NCBI RefSeq assembly: GCF_019931215.1
Contig: NZ_JAIOUB010000002.1
Span: forward strand, 682,001-746,000
Direction: 5' to 3'
Origin: Alcanivorax limicola
GTDB taxonomy: Bacteria; Pseudomonadota; Gammaproteobacteria; Pseudomonadales; Alcanivoracaceae
Length of the DNA: 64,000 nucleotides
Below the pieces are notes generated by a model. That model did not search any database. It saw nothing but the letters and a program-made list of their open reading frames with translations, and had not been told where the DNA came from. The translations under genes and the position numbers were made by a program. Of this stretch, positions 41,924 through 54,400 are shown piece after piece; the first letter of the stretch is position 1, and each line of letters starts with the position of its first letter.

Positions 41924-44128
41924 CTACAACAGATCGGTGGGGTCTACGTCCAGGTGCCAGCGGCATTTGCGTTGCAGCGGGTGAGCGCCGATCGCCTCGA
42001 GCAGGCCAGGCAGGTGCCGGTGCAGCAGGCCGCGGGTGGGTGCCAGCAGTAACAGCTGCGTGCGGTAGCGCCCCTGACGCCGCTCCATCGGTGCGGGGGC
42101 TGGCCCCAGCAGCATCAGTCCGCTGTCCAGGGGCAGGCTCTGGCTGATGTCCTGCAGCAGTGTCATGGCCGTGTTCGCCGCCAGTGCTTCAGCCCGGATC
42201 AGCGCCAGATGGCCATAGGGCGGCAGGCCGATTTGCTTGCGCTCTTCCAGTATCTGGTGTGCGAAGCGCTGATAGTCGCCACGGCTCAGCAGTTGCAGCA
42301 GTGGATTATCCGGGTGCCGGGTCTGGATCAGCAGCCGCCCGGCGTGGTCGCTGCGCCCGGTGCGGCCGGCCACTTGCAGGATCAGCTGGGCTGCATGTTC
42401 CGGGCCGCGGAAGTCGGCGCTGAGGAAACCGGCATCGGCATCCAGCATGACAGCCAGGTCCAGATGCTCGAAGTGGTGGCCCTTGGCCAGCATCTGGGTG
42501 CCTACCAACAGCGCTGCGCCGCCGCGCCGGATTTCCTTGAGGCTGGCGTCCAGGCTGCCCTTGCGCCGGGTGCTGTCGCGGTCGATGCGAATCAGGCGGG
42601 CGTCCGGGAAGCGGCTGGCCAGCACCGCCTCCAGTTTCTCGGTGCCTGCGCCCATATCCCGCAGGTGCAGCGAGCCGCATTGCGGACAGCGCCGGGGCAC
42701 GGGCCGGCGATGGTCACAGTGGTGACAACGCAGCTCGCCTGCGGCGCGGTGCCAGGTCATGTGGGCGTCGCAGCGATCGCATTCGGATTGCCAGCCGCAA
42801 TCGCTGCACATCAGCATCGGCGCATAGCCGCGCCGGTTGATGAAGACCAGTGCCTGGCGATCCGCTTGCAGCGTCTTCTCCAGCGCTTCCAGGCTGCGTG
42901 GGCTCAGCGGCGCATCGGCGGGCAGGCCGCGACAGTCCTCTATATAGATATTGGGTGGTTTTGCTGGCCCCGCCCGGTGTGTCAGGCGCAGGTGCCGGTA
43001 GCGGCCGGTTTCCGCCTGATGCAGGGTTTCCAGGGCGGGCGTGGCGGTGCCCAGCACCACCGGGATATCCAGCATCTGTGCCCGCCATACCGCGAGGTCC
43101 CGGGCCGAGTAGCGGAACCCGTCCTGTTGCTTGAAAGAATTGTCGTGGGCCTCATCGACGATGATCAGGCCGGGTTTGCGCAGCGGGGTAAAGATGGCCG
43201 AGCGCGTTCCCAGCACGATGCCGGCGCGCCCGTCCCGGGCATCGTGCCAGGCCTGCAATCGCTCCCGGTCGCTCAGGCCGGAGTGCAGTACCGTGACCGG
43301 CACGCTGAAGCGGTCGCGAAAGCGGCGGATGGTCTGCGGTGTCAGGCCGATTTCCGGCACCAGCACCAGTACCTGGCGGCCACTGGCGAGCTGGTGCGCC
43401 ATCGCTTGCAGGTACACCTCGGTCTTGCCGCTGCCGGTCACGCCATCCAGCAGGAAGGGCACAAAATGGTCGCTGGCGCAGATTGCCCTGATGGCGGCGT
43501 CCTGTTCCGGGCCGGGGGCCAGATGGGGCTGCGCCAGCGGACTGCGCGGCGCGCTGTTCGCGGTGATGTCCGGCGCCGGTGCGTCGGTGACCAGCTCGGC
43601 CCAGCCTTTTTTCTCCAGCGCCCGCAAGGGCGGGCTGGACAGGCCCAGGGAGGTCAGCATGGGGCGGCTCAGGCCGTCGGGGTGTTCGCGCAGCACGATC
43701 AATGCCTGCTGTTGGCGGGGTGCCCGGGTCAGTTGCTCCGGTTCCGCGAAGCGGCCCTGGGCCGTCAGGCGCCAGATCAGCTCTCCGGGGGGCTCGCCGT
43801 CATTGTCCTGGCGCAGCAGTACCGGGAGGGCGGTTTGCAGGACCTCGCCAATGGGGTGTTGATAGTAGGTGGCAGCGCGCTGGCACAGCTTGCGCAGGTC
43901 GGCGTCCAGCAGTGGCGCGGGGTCCAGCAGGCGTCGGGCGGCGCGGATGCGGCCACCCTCATGCACGGCGTCGCCGGTTTCCCAGACAATGCCGATCAGG
44001 CGACGGTTGCCGAAGTCCACCTCGCAGCGGCTGCCGGGCTCGGGCATCGGTCCCGGCGGCGGCAGATAGTCGAACAGCTGCCGCAGGGGAACAGGTACAG
44101 CGACCCTGATCACCTTCTGCTGTGCCAA
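41924..44128 (-). CDS. priA: Primosomal replication helicase PriA
   Basis: This 734-residue protein restarts stalled replication forks. The N-terminal DNA-binding domain ([19 protein letters not shown]) is followed by the helicase core with Walker [16 protein letters not shown] and the DEAH-like box IIVDEAHD, then eight zinc-binding Cys ([14 protein letters not shown] ... CHHC ... CPQCG). The start chosen is the TTG at 44128, which has GAGG eight bases upstream and gives a length close to E. coli PriA. An ATG at 44206 would add 26 residues with no family match. It is divergent from rpmE. Confidence 0.92.
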   Translation of the reverse strand: MAQQKVIRVAVPVPLRQLFDYLPPPGPMPEPGSRCEVDFGNRRLIGIVWETGDAVHEGGRIRAARRLLDPAPLLDADLRKLCQRAATYYQHPIGEVLQTALPVLLRQDNDGEPPGELIWRLTAQGRFAEPEQLTRAPRQQQALIVLREHPDGLSRPMLTSLGLSSPPLRALEKKGWAELVTDAPAPDITANSAPRSPLAQPHLAPGPEQDAAIRAICASDHFVPFLLDGVTGSGKTEVYLQAMAHQLASGRQVLVLVPEIGLTPQTIRRFRDRFSVPVTVLHSGLSDRERLQAWHDARDGRAGIVLGTRSAIFTPLRKPGLIIVDEAHDNSFKQQDGFRYSARDLAVWRAQMLDIPVVLGTATPALETLHQAETGRYRHLRLTHRAGPAKPPNIYIEDCRGLPADAPLSPRSLEALEKTLQADRQALVFINRRGYAPMLMCSDCGWQSECDRCDAHMTWHRAAGELRCHHCDHRRPVPRRCPQCGSLHLRDMGAGTEKLEAVLASRFPDARLIRIDRDSTRRKGSLDASLKEIRRGGAALLVGTQMLAKGHHFEHLDLAVMLDADAGFLSADFRGPEHAAQLILQVAGRTGRSDHAGRLLIQTRHPDNPLLQLLSRGDYQRFAHQILEERKQIGLPPYGHLALIRAEALAANTAMTLLQDISQSLPLDSGLMLLGPAPAPMERRQGRYRTQLLLLAPTRGLLHRHLPGLLEAIGAHPLQRKCRWHLDVDPTDLL

Positions 44129-44340
44129 GCGTCTTACCTCGTCAGGGTGGGGGTGGTCGAATCGTTGCCGAAGCGTGTGCTGAAGTGCGCTGCTCAGGCC
44201 GTTCACGGGGGACTTTAATACAGACTAGCCCTTGCGGAATACAAACAAGCTGGTAGTATTCGCGTTCCCTTTTGCCCGGCGCAAGCCAATGTGTGGTGCC
44301 CGAACGGCCTTCGGGTAGCGACACTGTACGGAGTCAGGCC

Positions 44341-44562
44341 ATGAAAGCAGAGATTCACCCCGATTACCAGAACGTGACAATTACCTGCAGCTGCGGGAAT
44401 GTCATGAAGACACGCTCCACCCGTTGTGAAGACTTCCTGGTGGATGTGTGTTCCAAATGCCACCCCTTCTACACCGGCACGCAGAAGCAGGCCGAGAGCG
44501 GTGGTCAGATCGACAAGTTCAAGCAGCGCTTTGGTGTGCTGAGCTCACGCAAGAAGAGCTGA
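44341..44562 (+). CDS. rpmE: Ribosomal protein L31
   Basis: This 73-residue protein is the zinc-binding type of L31, with Cys16, Cys18, Cys37 and Cys40 (TCSCGN and [12 protein letters not shown]). It sits at the bridge between the ribosomal subunits. The ATG has a GGAG site. A terminator directly follows, and priA is divergent. The Cys-bearing type suggests zinc-replete growth; a Zur-controlled paralogue is not in this window. Confidence 0.96.
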   Translation: MKAEIHPDYQNVTITCSCGNVMKTRSTRCEDFLVDVCSKCHPFYTGTQKQAESGGQIDKFKQRFGVLSSRKKS

Positions 44563-44587
44563 CCTGCCCGTTTGATTGTGTCGCTCG

Positions 44588-44611
44588 AAAAGCACCCCCG
44601 GGGGTGCTTTT
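44588..44611 (+). terminator. Terminator of rpmE
   Basis: A perfect 12-bp palindrome (AAAAGCACCCCC / GGGGGTGCTTTT) ends in a T-run 25 bases after the stop. Confidence 0.9.
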
Positions 44612-44687
44612 TGTGTTTCTGGGGCCCTGAACAGTGTGTATAGCATCCCCCGGCGGGGACGCTCATAAGGAACGAGTGGAGAAACCC

Positions 44688-45962
44688 ATGTCCGATGAGT
44701 TCAAGCAGGCGGCGCTCGATTATCATGCCAAGCCGCGGCCGGGCAAGATCAGTGTCGAGATCACCAAGCCCACTGAAACCAGCGGCGACCTGACGCTGGC
44801 TTACAGCCCGGGTGTGGCCGAGCCGGTGCGCGAGATCGCCCGTGAGCCGGAGCTGGCCTACCGCTTTACCTCCAAGGGCAACCTGGTGGCGGTGATCAGC
44901 GATGGCACGGCAATTCTCGGTCTGGGCAATCTCGGGGCACTGGCCTCCAAGCCGGTCATGGAAGGCAAGGGCATTCTGTTCAAGCGCTTTGCCGGCATCG
45001 ATGTGTTCGACATCGAAGTCGAGGCAGAGAGTTCCCAGGCATTCATCGACACGGTGCGGCGCATCCACGTCACCTTTGGCGGCATCAATCTGGAAGATAT
45101 CAAGGCGCCTGAGTGCTTTGAAATCGAGCGCATTCTGAAAGAGCAGTGCGATATTCCGGTGTTCCATGACGACCAGCACGGCACGGCCATCGTGGTCTGC
45201 GCCGGCCTGATCAATGCGCTGGAGCTGCAGAAGAAAAAGATCGAGGACATCGTGGTGGTCTGCGTCGGTGCAGGCGCGGCCGGTGTGGCCTCGATCAAGC
45301 TGATGATCGAACTGGGTGTGCGTCGGGAAAATATCCTGATGCTGGACCGCAAGGGCGTGATTCACTCTCGTCGGGACGATCTCAACCAGTACAAGGCCGC
45401 GTTTGCCAACGAAACCGACAAGCGCACGCTGGCGGATGCCGTGGTCGATGCGGATGTGTTTATCGGCGTGTCCGGGCCGGACATGCTGACGGCGGATATG
45501 GTCGCCAGCATGGCGCCGAATCCGATTGTTTTCGCGCTGGCCAATCCGGACCCGGAAATTCGCCCGGAGCTGGCTCACACGGTGCGCAAGGATCTGATCA
45601 TTGCCACCGGCCGCTCGGATTATCCGAACCAGGTCAACAATGTGCTGGGCTTCCCGTATATCTTCCGGGGTGCACTGGATGTGCGTGCCAGCGCCATCAA
45701 CGAAACCATGAAGCTGGCGGCGGTACACGCGATTGCCGGGCTGGTGCGTGAGCCAGTGCCAGAGGTAGTGCTCAATGCCTATGGCGGCGATGCGCTATCG
45801 TTCGGGCCTGACTATATTATCCCCAAGCCCAATGACCCGCGCTTGCTGGGCGCTGTGTCGGCGGCAGTCGCGCAGGCGGCGGTGGACAGCGGTGTGGCGC
45901 GCAAGGGCTACCCGTCCCACTATCCGTTAAAAACGGTGGACGATATTTTCCCCGAGATCTGA
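44688..45962 (+). CDS. Malic enzyme, short MaeB type
   Basis: This 424-residue enzyme oxidatively decarboxylates malate to pyruvate, probably with NADP. Motifs include LAYSPGVAEPV, FKRFAGIDVFDIEV, FHDDQHGTAIVV and the Rossmann stretch VVVCVGAGAAGVASIKLM. It lacks the C-terminal phosphotransacetylase-like domain of full-length MaeB (about 750 residues), a common shorter form. The ATG at 44688 has a GGAG site; an ATG 54 bases upstream is out of pattern. It supplies pyruvate and NADPH. Confidence 0.93.
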   Translation: MSDEFKQAALDYHAKPRPGKISVEITKPTETSGDLTLAYSPGVAEPVREIAREPELAYRFTSKGNLVAVISDGTAILGLGNLGALASKPVMEGKGILFKRFAGIDVFDIEVEAESSQAFIDTVRRIHVTFGGINLEDIKAPECFEIERILKEQCDIPVFHDDQHGTAIVVCAGLINALELQKKKIEDIVVVCVGAGAAGVASIKLMIELGVRRENILMLDRKGVIHSRRDDLNQYKAAFANETDKRTLADAVVDADVFIGVSGPDMLTADMVASMAPNPIVFALANPDPEIRPELAHTVRKDLIIATGRSDYPNQVNNVLGFPYIFRGALDVRASAINETMKLAAVHAIAGLVREPVPEVVLNAYGGDALSFGPDYIIPKPNDPRLLGAVSAAVAQAAVDSGVARKGYPSHYPLKTVDDIFPEI

Positions 45963-45969
45963 CGTTCCA

Positions 45970-45997
45970 AAAAAAGCCCGCGAAAGCGGGCTTTTTT
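45970..45997 (+). terminator. Terminator between the malic enzyme gene and ponA
   Basis: The 12-bp stem AAAAAAGCCCGC / GCGGGCTTTTTT with a GAAA tetraloop lies between convergent genes. Its A- and T-runs could make it act on both strands. Confidence 0.93.
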
Positions 45998-46026
45998 GTT
46001 TCAGAACAGATTTGTTTCAGAACAGA
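45995..46026. repeat. 16-bp perfect tandem duplication
   Basis: TTTGTTTCAGAACAGA occurs twice back to back. The first copy runs from the T-run of the terminator, the second covers the ponA stop codon. The duplication does not alter the reading frame because it lies after the stop. Confidence 0.9.
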
Positions 46027-48587
46027 TCTTCGGGACTTATCTGGTCGCCATCACTGCCGCCGTGCAGTGCATCATCCAGGTCTGGCAAGTCCTCCTCCCT
46101 GAAATACTCGAACATGGCGCCCTGATCGCCCGGCCGGGCGCGCTTGCCGCTGTCCGGATTGATGCGCGCAGAGATGATGCCTGGCGGTTGGGGCAGGCTT
46201 CTTTCCGGGACCCGTGGCAGGGCCTCAGCGTTGAAGTCGATCCACATCGGCAGTGCTGCGCGGCCACCGTACTCGCCGCGGCCGAGGGTGGCCGGGCTGT
46301 CGAAACCCACCCAGGCAACGCTGGCGAGGCCCGGCGCGTAGCCGGCGAACCAGGCATCGAGGTGGTCGTTGGTGGAGCCGGTCTTGCCTGCCAGGTCGCT
46401 GCGATTGAGTGTCCGGGCGCTACCTGCGGTGCCGCGACGGATAACATCTTTCATCATCGAATCCATCAGCCAGATGGTGCGGGCATCGACACTGCGTGGC
46501 CGCCATTCCAGCAGCGGTGGCGGAATCGTCACGCTGTCGTCGTCGAGCATGGCGGTCTCGGTGAGGGCATCAATATCGGCCGGGAGTGGCTGCTCCAGCA
46601 CATCGCACTCGTCCTCTTCGCACAGGTGGATCTGCGGCGCCTGCCAGAGCACCTCACCGTCCTCTTCTTCAATGCGCTCGATAAACCAGGGCGGCACCTG
46701 ATGGCCGCCGTTGGCGAACACCGCATAGGCACTGGCCATCTCCAGTGGTGTGACCGTGGCGCTGCCCAGGGCCAGTGACAGGTCACGGGCGAAGCGCTGC
46801 GTTGGCAGGCCAAATTCGTTCAGGGTGGCCATGGTGTTGCCGATACCGACCTGTTGCAGCAGGCGGATGGAGACCAGATTGAGTGAGCGATACAGCGCTT
46901 CCCTTACCCGTGTCGGGCCGTAGAAGCGAGCCCCGGCGCCCGTGGGGCGCCAGGCCGATTCAAGTTGACTGTCCTGGAACACGACGGGGGCATCGTTGAT
47001 CAGCGTGGCGGCAGTGATGCCGCGCTCGATGCCGGCCGCGTAAACGAAAGGCTTGATGGCCGAGCCGGCCTGGCGCTCGGCTTGCAGCGCGCGGTTGTAG
47101 TTCGACTGGGCAAAGCTGTAGCCCCCCTGCAGAGCCCGGATGGCACCGGTCTGGGGGTCTACCGCCACCAGCGCGGCTTGCGCCGCCGGCAGCTGCGCCA
47201 GGCGCCAGACTTTAGTGCCCTCGTCGTCCGCCACTGCGCGCAGGCGCACGATATCGCCGGGGCTGACCACATCAGCCGGCGCCTTGGGTGCCGCGCCCAC
47301 GGCACTGGCGTTGAGGTAAGGGCTGGCCCACTTCATCTGCTCCCAGGGCAGCTTGGCGATTTGCCCGGTGCTGAGGACCAGGCGTACCTGGTCGTCGCCG
47401 ACTTCGGCAACCAGCGCTGCCTCGAGCTCGCCAATGCGCCGATAGTTGCGCAGCTCGCGCGCCCAGGCGGCGATGCTGGTCGGGATGCCGGCCAGGGTCA
47501 CGGCCTGAGGCGGCGTGTCTTCTGCGTCGCTGGCAGCCTGTGCGTCGGTGTCGCTGGCGTCGAGCTCTGCGGCGGCAGCGGGCAGGGCGGGCAGTTCATT
47601 GACGGCGACCCGGGCTTCCGCGCCGCGCCAGCCATGGCGTTCGTCATAGGCGTGCAGGCTATGGCGCAGGCTGCTGACGGCGGCGCGTTGCATGGTGCTG
47701 TCGAGGGTGGTGGTGATGCGGATGCCGTCGGTATAGATGCGCGGGCCGATTTGCCGTAGTGCTTCCTGCCGCGCCATTTCGGCGATATACGAGCCTTCCA
47801 CTTCCGGGCGCGAGCCGTGGTGGCGTGCAGTAATCGGTGCGCTGTGGGCCGCCTGGTAATCTTCGTCGCTGATCACGCCGCGATCGTGCATGCGTTCCAG
47901 GATCCAGTCGCGGCGGGCAAGCGCCCGCCGTGGGTTGCTCAGCGGATTGTAGGCGGACGGGGCTTTCGGCAGCCCGGCGATCATCGCCATCTGGGCCAGA
48001 TTGAGCTCGGCCATGCGCTTGCCGTAGTAGACGTGCGCAGCGGCTTCAATGCCGTAGGCGCGGTGGCCCAGGTAGATCTTGTTGACGTAGAGCTCCAGGA
48101 TCTCTTCCTTGGTGAGCAGCTTCTCGATCTGGAGAGAGAGCACTATCTCATTGAATTTCCTGAGGAAAGTCTGGTCCCGCGAGAGGAAGAAGTTACGCGC
48201 CACCTGCATGGTGATGGTGGAGCCGCCGGAGCGGATCTCACGGTAGCGCAGCAGCTCGGTCAGTGCGCGGGTGAGGCCGCGTAGATCGACGCCGTTGTGC
48301 CGGAAGAAGCGCTCATCCTCCGCCGAAGTGATGGCGTCGATGAAGATGGTCGGAATATCCTCGTAGGCGATGGGGGTACGACGCTGTTCACCGTACTCGC
48401 CGATCAGATCGCCGTCACGGCTGTATACCCGCAGCGGGATCTGGAAGGTGACCTCGCGCAGCTGGGCCGCGGCCGGCAGCTGAGGGCTGAGGTACAGGAA
48501 GCTGGCAGTCATGACGAGGGTGGCGCCACTCAGGCCCAGCAACATCAGGGCAAGGAGAAGTCTGGGCCAGGTTTTCTTCAGCAGCAT
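46017..48587 (-). CDS. ponA: Penicillin-binding protein 1A
   Basis: This 856-residue bifunctional enzyme builds and cross-links peptidoglycan. A signal anchor (residues 8-32) is followed by the GT51 glycosyltransferase with EDERFFRHNGVD and GGSTITMQVARNFFLS, an OB-like insert, and a transpeptidase with SAIK (SxxK), SLN (SxN) and AGKTGST (KTG). The C-terminal tail is acidic. It is divergent from pilM across an AT-rich 210-base region, as in many gammaproteobacteria. Confidence 0.97.
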   Translation of the reverse strand: MLLKKTWPRLLLALMLLGLSGATLVMTASFLYLSPQLPAAAQLREVTFQIPLRVYSRDGDLIGEYGEQRRTPIAYEDIPTIFIDAITSAEDERFFRHNGVDLRGLTRALTELLRYREIRSGGSTITMQVARNFFLSRDQTFLRKFNEIVLSLQIEKLLTKEEILELYVNKIYLGHRAYGIEAAAHVYYGKRMAELNLAQMAMIAGLPKAPSAYNPLSNPRRALARRDWILERMHDRGVISDEDYQAAHSAPITARHHGSRPEVEGSYIAEMARQEALRQIGPRIYTDGIRITTTLDSTMQRAAVSSLRHSLHAYDERHGWRGAEARVAVNELPALPAAAAELDASDTDAQAASDAEDTPPQAVTLAGIPTSIAAWARELRNYRRIGELEAALVAEVGDDQVRLVLSTGQIAKLPWEQMKWASPYLNASAVGAAPKAPADVVSPGDIVRLRAVADDEGTKVWRLAQLPAAQAALVAVDPQTGAIRALQGGYSFAQSNYNRALQAERQAGSAIKPFVYAAGIERGITAATLINDAPVVFQDSQLESAWRPTGAGARFYGPTRVREALYRSLNLVSIRLLQQVGIGNTMATLNEFGLPTQRFARDLSLALGSATVTPLEMASAYAVFANGGHQVPPWFIERIEEEDGEVLWQAPQIHLCEEDECDVLEQPLPADIDALTETAMLDDDSVTIPPPLLEWRPRSVDARTIWLMDSMMKDVIRRGTAGSARTLNRSDLAGKTGSTNDHLDAWFAGYAPGLASVAWVGFDSPATLGRGEYGGRAALPMWIDFNAEALPRVPERSLPQPPGIISARINPDSGKRARPGDQGAMFEYFREEDLPDLDDALHGGSDGDQISPEDLF

Positions 48588-50427
<1,840 letters not shown>

Positions 50428-50431
<4 letters not shown>

Positions 50432-51096
50432 AAGCTGAAGATACCAACAAGTTCGATCTTCAGGAGCTGCTTGCAAAGCTGCAGGATCTGGATTTCGAGA
50501 ATGTCGGCGGCTGGCCCACCCCGATCAAGATCGGCGCAGCGGTTATCGTCTTTGCCGTCGTCATCGGGCTGGGTTACATGTTCAGCATCACCGACCTGAA
50601 CAACCAGCGCGATCGTGCCGAGAGCAGTGAAAGAACCTTGATGCAGCAGCTGGAACAGAAGGCGCATCGTGCGCATCATCTGGATCAGTATCGGGCCCAG
50701 CTGGCGGAGATGGAAGAAACCTTCGGGTCGCTCCTGCAACAATTGCCGCGCGAGACGGAAGTGCCGGGTCTGCTGGAAGACATCACGCATACCGGGCTCG
50801 GCAGTGGGCTGGAATTCGATCGCATCGAACTGGCCGCCGAAACCGAAAGGGAGTTCTATGCCGAGCTGCCGATCCAGATCATCGTGCGCGGGGATTACCA
50901 TGGATTTGGTGCCTTCGTAAGTGGTGTGGCCGGTCTCCCGCGTATCGTGACGCTGCATGATTTCAGTATTGTGCCGGCCCAGCAGGGCAGCAATGAGCGT
51001 CTGTTGCGCATGAATGTGACCGCCAAGACCTATCGCTACGCGTCGAGTCCGTCATCGGCGCCAGCGCCGCAGGCCGACCAGCGCAGACGGCGCTAA
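50428..51096 (+). CDS. pilO: Type IV pilus assembly protein PilO
   Basis: This 222-residue protein has a cytoplasmic start, a membrane helix (IKIGAAVIVFAVVIGLGYMF), a coiled coil and a periplasmic domain with PRETEVPGLLEDITHTGLGSGLEF and the YHGFGAFVSGVAGLPRIVTLHDF block that PilO proteins share. It forms heterodimers with PilN and contacts PilP. Confidence 0.95.
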
Positions 51097-51109
51097 GGGG
51101 GATAGAGAT

Positions 51110-51655
51110 ATGAGAATGAACTCTTTGCCCCGCATGGCGGGATGTCTGATGCTGCTGCTGGGTGCCGGTTTCGGGGTCAGCGGCTGCAGTAGCGGTGCGA
51201 ATATTGCTGAACTGGATGCCAGGATTGCAGAGATCAAGGCGCGACCCCGTGGCAGGATTGATCCGCCGCCGGAGTTCGAGCCCATTGCAACCTTCGCTTA
51301 CGGTGCCCACCAGCTGCGTGCACCGTTTACGCCTCCGGTTGATGAAACGCTCGCCACGGCTCCGCAGGGGCGCCAGGTGGACCCGGATCTGACGCGGCCG
51401 CGTGAGTACCTGGAGCGCTTCAGCCTGGACTCCCTGCGTATGGTTGGGACTATCACGCGCCCGGGTGCAGAGCTCGAGGCGTTGGTCGAGGATCCGTCTG
51501 GCGCGGTGAATCGGGTCAGGCTGGGTAACCACATGGGTAGAAACTTCGGTCGTGTCATCTCTGTGGATGAGACGCGGTTGGGCCTTATTGAAATTGTACC
51601 GGATGGGCATGATGGCTGGGTCGAGCGGCCGCGCGCCATTTCGCTGACGGAATAA
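51110..51655 (+). CDS. pilP: Type IV pilus lipoprotein PilP
   Basis: This 181-residue lipoprotein has a signal with lipobox VSGC. The PilP core is the beta domain LDSLRMVGTITRPGAELEALVEDPSG, VNRVRLGNHMGRNFGRVISVDETRLGLIEIV. It links the PilMNO platform to the PilQ secretin. A GGGGG site lies before the ATG, 13 bases after pilO. Confidence 0.95.
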   Translation: MRMNSLPRMAGCLMLLLGAGFGVSGCSSGANIAELDARIAEIKARPRGRIDPPPEFEPIATFAYGAHQLRAPFTPPVDETLATAPQGRQVDPDLTRPREYLERFSLDSLRMVGTITRPGAELEALVEDPSGAVNRVRLGNHMGRNFGRVISVDETRLGLIEIVPDGHDGWVERPRAISLTE

Positions 51656-51674
51656 AGATGCTGGGGAAGTCGTG

Positions 51675-53780
51675 ATGAAAAGCTTGCGCGAAACAATAAT
51701 AAGCGGACGAGTAATTGGTGCTCTGGCGCTGTCCGTGGTGGCGACCCTGGCCTCGGCTGCGGTGAATGCGGCAGTCTTGCAGGATGTCAGTTATACAACG
51801 TTGCCGGGTAACCGGGTCGAGGTGCGTCTGAACTTCGACGGCACGCCCCCGGAAAATCATAGCTACAGTATCGAGAAGCCGGCGCGTATTGCGCTGGATC
51901 TCATGGATACGCAAAGCGGTCTCAGTGAGCGGAACTTCAATCTTGGTATGGGTAATGCGCGCAGCATTACCGTGGTGGAAGCCCGTGATCGAACCCGGCT
52001 GATCGTCAATCTGGCGCAGCTGACCGGCTACAACATGGTGCAGGATGGCAATGATCTTGTGCTGCAGCTCGGGGTGGGTGACGCGGACCAGCCTGTGTTC
52101 GGTGATGAAGGCGGCCCGGCGGCCATTCGTGAAGCCCGTGAGAGTCGTCTGAGCCAGATTGATTTTCGTCGTGGCAGCGATGGTGACGGCCGCATTGTGG
52201 TAAATCTTTCGCGCTCAGCCACGCCCGTGGATGTGAAAGAGGAAGGTAACCGGATCGTGGCGCGTTTCGTCGGTGCGCAACTGCCCAGCGAGCTGCGCCG
52301 TCGTCTGGATGTCACGGATTTCGCCACCCCGGTGCAGTACGTTGACGCGCGCCAGGAAGGTGAGACCTCAGTGATCACCATCGAAGCCTCCGGCAACTGG
52401 GAGTATCTGGCGTATCAGGCAGACCGCGAGTTCAGCATCAGCGTCAAGCCCGTCACCCAGGCTGAAGAGTCCCGCCGCCGTCGCGATGCCTTCCAGTACA
52501 CCGGGGAGAAGCTGTCCCTGAACTTCCAGGATATCGAGGTGCGCTCTGTACTGCAGCTGATAGCCGATTTCACCAGCCTGAACCTGGTGGCGTCCGATAC
52601 CGTTACCGGCCGCATCACTCTGCGCTTGCAGAACGTTCCCTGGGACCAGGCGCTGGATCTGATCCTCAAGACCAAAGGCCTGGACAAGCGGCAGATCGGT
52701 AACGTCCTGCTGGTGGCCCCGGCAGACGAAATTGCTGCGCGCGAACAACTGGAGCTGGAGAGTCAGCGCCAGATCGAGTCCCTGGCGCCGCTGCGCAGTG
52801 AGTATGTGCGTGTCAATTATGCCCGTGCGACGGACATGGAAGCGTTGATTCGGGCGGAAGGGTCCCTGCTTTCGCCCCGCGGCTCGGTGACGGTGGACGA
52901 GCGCACCAATACGTTGATCCTTCAGGATACGGATCGCAAGCTGGACGAAATCCGCGAAGTGATCAGCACACTGGATATCGCCGTGCAGCAGGTACTGATC
53001 GAGGCGCGTGTGGTTATCGCAACCTCCGACCTGACCAATGAGCTGGGTGTGCGCTGGGGTGGTCTGGCATTCGAGGGCAATCGTCTGGCGCGGGATGGTC
53101 GCGCTTTCGTCGGCACCGGCCGGGCGCAGAACGCCCTCAACTTTGGCGTAGGCGTGTTCAACGCAGACGATATCGAAATCGAATCACCGCAAGAGCTGGT
53201 CGTCGATCTGGGTGTGCAGAGCTCGGAAGCCACGCGCTTTACCCTCGGGTTCGTCGATCTGGCGGCCGGCATCCTGGAGCTCGAGCTGTCTGCGCTGGCG
53301 GCTGAAGGTTATGGCGAACTCGTCGCCACTCCCAAGGTGCTCACGGCGGATCAGCAGCCCGCATTGATTGCATCCGGTAATCAGATCGGTTACCAGGAAG
53401 CGACCTCCAGCGGCGCGACAGCGGTGTCATTCATCGACGCAGAGTTGCGTCTGGAAGTGACTCCGCGGATTACGCCGGAAGGCCGTATCATCATGGATCT
53501 GAAGATCAACAATGACTCGGTCGGTGAGGTGATCGCCGGTATCCCCAGCATCAATACCAATCGCGTCGAAACCACCGTGCTGGTTAGTGATGGCGAAACA
53601 GTGGTGCTCGGTGGTATCTTCCAGCAACAGAAAACGGAAGGTGTGGTGAAAACTCCCTTCCTGGGTGATCTGCCATGGATCGGGCGCCTGTTCCGACGTG
53701 AATTCCGCAGTGACGGCAAGCAGGAACTGCTGATTTTCATTACGCCACGGCTGATGAGAGACACCTTTGCCAATAACTGA
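51675..53780 (+). CDS. pilQ: Type IV pilus secretin PilQ
   Basis: This protein of about 701 residues forms the outer-membrane pore of the pilus. After the signal peptide come two AMIN domains that bind peptidoglycan (residues 35-120 and 150-260), an STN domain (LSLNFQDIEVRSVLQLIADFTSLNLVAS), an N1 domain and the secretin barrel with VLIEARVVIATSDLTNELGVRWG and the late signature VVLGGIFQQQKTEGVVKTPFLGDLPWIGRLFR. A GTG directly before the ATG at 51675 is an alternative start. aroK follows after six bases. Confidence 0.96.
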   Translation: MKSLRETIISGRVIGALALSVVATLASAAVNAAVLQDVSYTTLPGNRVEVRLNFDGTPPENHSYSIEKPARIALDLMDTQSGLSERNFNLGMGNARSITVVEARDRTRLIVNLAQLTGYNMVQDGNDLVLQLGVGDADQPVFGDEGGPAAIREARESRLSQIDFRRGSDGDGRIVVNLSRSATPVDVKEEGNRIVARFVGAQLPSELRRRLDVTDFATPVQYVDARQEGETSVITIEASGNWEYLAYQADREFSISVKPVTQAEESRRRRDAFQYTGEKLSLNFQDIEVRSVLQLIADFTSLNLVASDTVTGRITLRLQNVPWDQALDLILKTKGLDKRQIGNVLLVAPADEIAAREQLELESQRQIESLAPLRSEYVRVNYARATDMEALIRAEGSLLSPRGSVTVDERTNTLILQDTDRKLDEIREVISTLDIAVQQVLIEARVVIATSDLTNELGVRWGGLAFEGNRLARDGRAFVGTGRAQNALNFGVGVFNADDIEIESPQELVVDLGVQSSEATRFTLGFVDLAAGILELELSALAAEGYGELVATPKVLTADQQPALIASGNQIGYQEATSSGATAVSFIDAELRLEVTPRITPEGRIIMDLKINNDSVGEVIAGIPSINTNRVETTVLVSDGETVVLGGIFQQQKTEGVVKTPFLGDLPWIGRLFRREFRSDGKQELLIFITPRLMRDTFANN

Positions 53781-53786
53781 GGATCG

Positions 53787-54317
53787 ATGGACCCAGCACT
53801 GCCCTCCGTATTCCTGATCGGACCCATGGGTGCCGGCAAAAGCACCCTGGGCCGATACCTCGGGCAGGTGCTTGGCCGCCCCTTCCATGATTCCGACAAG
53901 GTGATTGTCGATCGCACCGGCGCCGATATCCCCTGGATCTTCGATATGGAAGGCGAAGAGGGGTTTCGTCGCCGCGAGGCGGAAATCATCGACGAGCTTA
54001 CCGCGTTGCCGGAAGTCGTGCTCGCCACGGGCGGCGGCGCAGTGCTGTGGGAGGCCAATCGGCGCCATCTTCATGATCGAGGGCGGGCCTTTTACCTCTA
54101 CACCCCGGTAGAGGTGCAGGTGGCCCGCACCCGCCATGACCGCAATCGTCCCCTGCTGCAAACACCTGATCCGGAGCGCGTGCTCAGCGAACTGATGCGT
54201 GTGCGCGACCCCATCTATCGGCAGATCGCCCATCACGTCATCCCGACAACATCCGGCAATTTGCGCCGGGTGGCCGACCAGATTCTGCATTGTCTGGAAC
54301 AGCCATTGCCCTCCTGA
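53787..54317 (+). CDS. aroK: Shikimate kinase
   Basis: This 176-residue enzyme phosphorylates shikimate in aromatic amino-acid synthesis. Walker A is [17 protein letters not shown]; the shikimate-binding part is [18 protein letters not shown] and [12 protein letters not shown]; the lid is [10 protein letters not shown]. It follows pilQ by six bases, so it is cotranscribed with the pilus genes, the usual order in this group. aroB follows. Confidence 0.96.
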   Translation: MDPALPSVFLIGPMGAGKSTLGRYLGQVLGRPFHDSDKVIVDRTGADIPWIFDMEGEEGFRRREAEIIDELTALPEVVLATGGGAVLWEANRRHLHDRGRAFYLYTPVEVQVARTRHDRNRPLLQTPDPERVLSELMRVRDPIYRQIAHHVIPTTSGNLRRVADQILHCLEQPLPS

Positions 54318-54400
54318 TGTCACAGGCTGTGCCTGCGGGTATCATCCTCAATATCGCAGCGGAACACTCGCAGTGGAACAATGTCCGGCCCGGAGAATCC

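Noticed and set aside
42209-44218. Very long open frame antisense to priA (about 669 codons)
   Set aside because: It mirrors the codon pattern of the intact priA gene, is Gln/Ala/Gly/Arg-rich without any domain, and has no ribosome-binding site. It is a shadow of GC-rich coding DNA.
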